Of a DNA stretch of 41,632 nt, positions 40,134-41,632 are shown piece after piece. The position numbers were made by a program, and so were the translations under genes. This DNA comes from Paracoccaceae bacterium (lineage in GTDB: Bacteria > Pseudomonadota > Alphaproteobacteria > Rhodobacterales > Rhodobacteraceae). The stretch lies in contig CANIKY010000013.1 in assembly GCA_947468085.1 (NCBI GenBank), positions 1 through 41,632 of the forward strand. Reading direction: 5' to 3'. Numbering within the stretch: position 1 is the stretch's first letter; every line of letters begins with the position of its first letter. Below the pieces are notes generated by a model. The model was given only the letters and a program-made list of their open reading frames with translations. It did not search any database and was not told the origin of the DNA.

Positions 40134-41249
40134 TCATTTCGCCGTGAAGATCAGATCAAACACGCCGCCATCGGCGAAATGCTCTTTTTGAACTTTGGAC
40201 CAGCCACCAAAGTGGGCGATGTCGACCAATTCAAGGGCGGTAAAGCGCGCCACATCGGCGGGATCCGCTTTGGATGTATCCCAACCGCGGTAGAAATTCT
40301 TGAAGATGATCGCTTGGGCTTGTGGCGTGTAAAGGAAGTTCAGATAGGCCTCTGCCAGTTTGCGCTGGGCGTCGTCGTGGATATTCGCCTCAACCACCGC
40401 GACAGGTGGTTCGGCCAGAACCGAGATTGACGGGACCACGATGTCAAAGGCATCGGCGCCCAGTTCCTTTTGGGCCAGATAAGCCTCATTCTCCCAAGCG
40501 AGCAGAACGTCACCGATTTCGCGCTGGGTGAAGGTAGAGGTCGCATCGCGGGCCCCTTTATCCAGCACGGGAACGTGTTCATACAGCGATTTGACAAAGG
40601 CCTGCGGGTCTTGCCCGTTCTTTTCCGCCCAAGCCCAAGCCGCCAGATAGTTCCATCGCGCCCCGCCGGATGTTTTGGGGTTGGGGGTGATGACTTCCAC
40701 GCCGTCTTTCACCAGATCGCCCCAGTCTTTGATCCCCTTGGGGTTGCCGTGGCGCACCAAGAACACGATGGTGGAGGTGTAGGGCGAGGAATTGTGCGGC
40801 AGTTTGCTTTGCCAATCTTTGGCCAACTTGCCCTCTTTGGCGATTTTGTCGATGTCAGCCGCCAAGGCCAGTGTGACAACCTGCGCATCCAGCCCTTCGA
40901 TCACCGCGCGCGCCTGTGCGCCCGAACCGCCATGCGAGGCTTGCATTTCAGGAGCCGGATTGCCCTGCGCCACCCAGTCGTCGATGAAAGCCTTATCGAT
41001 GTCTTCGTAAAGCTCGCGCGTCGGGTCGTAGCTGACGTTCAGCAGCGTTTGCGCTTGCGCCCCATGCGGTGCCCCCAGCGCCAAGACGCTGGCCACGAAC
41101 GCTGCCAAAATGCTGCGCTTAAGGCGGCGCACGGGCCAGCCGATGAACCGTGCCGCACCGGTGGTGACGGTCACGCGCCCATCGGACAGGTCGGCGATTT
41201 TGACCCCCTGCCCCAAAATCTCTCCGGCCAATTTGATCGTTATCAACAT
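40134..41249 (-). CDS. sbp: Sulfate-binding protein with N-terminal extension
   Basis: This 371-residue protein is a sulfate/thiosulfate-binding protein: after the signal it reads [20 protein letters not shown], then [30 protein letters not shown] and [20 protein letters not shown]. The signal peptide ([20 protein letters not shown]...AQA) begins only about 40 residues in. The upstream ATG at 41249 has a good ribosome site (AAAGGAACG), whereas an in-frame GTG at 41132 would give a normal signal but has no visible ribosome site. So either a 39-residue preceding segment exists or that GTG is the true start. It is the first gene of the minus-strand sulfate operon. Confidence 0.92.
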   Translation of the reverse strand: MLITIKLAGEILGQGVKIADLSDGRVTVTTGAARFIGWPVRRLKRSILAAFVASVLALGAPHGAQAQTLLNVSYDPTRELYEDIDKAFIDDWVAQGNPAPEMQASHGGSGAQARAVIEGLDAQVVTLALAADIDKIAKEGKLAKDWQSKLPHNSSPYTSTIVFLVRHGNPKGIKDWGDLVKDGVEVITPNPKTSGGARWNYLAAWAWAEKNGQDPQAFVKSLYEHVPVLDKGARDATSTFTQREIGDVLLAWENEAYLAQKELGADAFDIVVPSISVLAEPPVAVVEANIHDDAQRKLAEAYLNFLYTPQAQAIIFKNFYRGWDTSKADPADVARFTALELVDIAHFGGWSKVQKEHFADGGVFDLIFTAK

Positions 41250-41632
41250 ATCTCGTTCCTTTCAAAATTGCGCCCGTGCCCAGTGCGCGGCAATAAACAG
41301 CTCTGCGGCCAAGGCCTGACAGGTCCAAAGAGAGGGCGCACAGGGCCTTGGCTGATCTTTTGGCGACCTGATGTCACCCTTTCCCAACCACAATCCTGCC
41401 GACCCCGTAATATCGACACAAAAAGTCGTGTATTGCAAAGGAATAATAACGCTCTTTTTTGTCGTGATTTTGGAACCTCGTTCTGTCAACGGCAAAGCAA
41501 AAGTGGGCCAAAGGGCGGCGCAAAATGTTGCCACTTTGGGGTTGGCGAGATTGCGGCATGAGCGTGCGCCGGCATCCGGGCGACCGCGCTTGTCACAGAG
41601 CTGGCGGTTGCCCGGATGCTTTGGCCCGTGAG
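41250..41632. other. Region upstream of the sulfate operon
   Basis: These 383 bases run to the window edge. I find no convincing gene on either strand. They contain a minus-strand TTGACA at 41489-41484 without a well-placed -10, a repeat AAAGTGG (41500-41506)/CCACTTT (41531-41537) that may be regulatory, and a long hairpin at 41572-41619. The sulfate operon promoter must lie here. Confidence 0.5.
41572..41619. repeat. 16-bp near-perfect inverted repeat at the window edge
   Basis: GCATCCGGGCGACCGC (41572-41587) pairs with GCGGTTGCCCGGATGC (41604-41619) with a single mismatch, which becomes a G-U pair in plus-strand RNA. The loop is 16 bases. No T-run follows on either side. It may belong to a neighbouring gene outside the window, act as an attenuator, or be a dispersed extragenic palindrome. 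Confidence 0.6.

Noticed and set aside
40470-41561. 363-codon plus-strand frame antisense to the sulfate-binding protein
   Set aside because: The minus-strand sbp motifs are unmistakable and this frame has no domain.
1-41632. CRISPR array, tRNA, rRNA or prophage
   Set aside because: No regularly spaced repeats, cloverleaf-like sequences or phage structural genes were seen in any gap on either strand.

Overview
The window looks like chromosomal DNA of an alphaproteobacterium, most likely a Rhodobacteraceae (Roseobacter-group or relative). I base this on the high G+C, the NNC/NNG-rich codon use, the tightly packed operons with ATGA overlaps, and the gene families present. No database search was possible, so all names rest on motif and family recognition. 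I saw no tRNA, rRNA, CRISPR array, phage gene or intact insertion sequence.

Layout. (1) 0.26-0.66 kb: a small secreted DUF4864-type protein. (2) 0.85-5.09 kb: a coxG-coxS-coxL-coxM operon for a molybdenum hydroxylase of the form II CO-dehydrogenase-like type (AYRGAGR motif), preceded by a long perfect inverted repeat and closed by a strong terminator. (3) 5.57-8.70 kb: acyl-CoA dehydrogenase, class III CoA-transferase and mesaconyl-CoA-hydratase-like hotdog protein. (4) 8.76-12.64 kb: a HyuA-HyuB pair (ATP-dependent hydantoinase/oxoprolinase family). (5) 12.72-14.59 kb: convergent LysR and AraC regulators. (6) 14.79-22.86 kb: a second Hyu pair in the order B-A, running into pxpA, a stand-alone biotin carrier, biotin carboxylase, pxpB and pxpC. 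Together these resemble a urea-carboxylase-type machine split into subunits. (7) 22.92-25.15 kb: a solute-binding-protein homologue with no signal peptide, translationally coupled to a GntR-type regulator with two winged-helix domains. (8) 25.27-36.90 kb: one long unit headed by a promoter with a perfect palindrome between its -35 and -10. It encodes a polyamine/opine-type ABC importer (two different ATPases, two permeases, Tat-type binding protein), two SDR dehydrogenases, an amidase, an Old Yellow Enzyme, a cyclic-imidase/PuuE-like deacetylase-fold hydrolase, a small MCNACG protein and a COG0523 metallochaperone GTPase. (9) about 37.04-37.17 kb: a decayed IS5-like transposase fragment. (10) 41.25-37.21 kb, minus strand: a sulfate ABC transporter (sbp-cysT-cysW-cysA) followed by an Lrp/AsnC regulator.

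How it may work together (inference). Regions 2-8 read as an accessory catabolic island for cyclic amides, i.e. lactams, imides, hydantoins or other N-heterocycles. Molybdenum hydroxylation or SDR oxidation would create ring carbonyls and OYE would saturate activated C=C bonds. Rings would be opened by the imidase-like enzyme, the HyuAB pairs or the biotin-dependent Pxp system. The amidase would release ammonia, and the acyl-CoA module would process the carbon skeleton. The importer brings substrate in, and the cytoplasmic binding-protein homologue plus the double-wHTH GntR protein may sense it.

Most noteworthy: the signal-less binding protein coupled to the tandem-wHTH regulator; the palindrome embedded in the importer promoter; the importer ATPase lacking its switch histidine beside a second normal ATPase; the OYE-imidase-amidase-COG0523 gene set; and the split urea-carboxylase-like Pxp operon.
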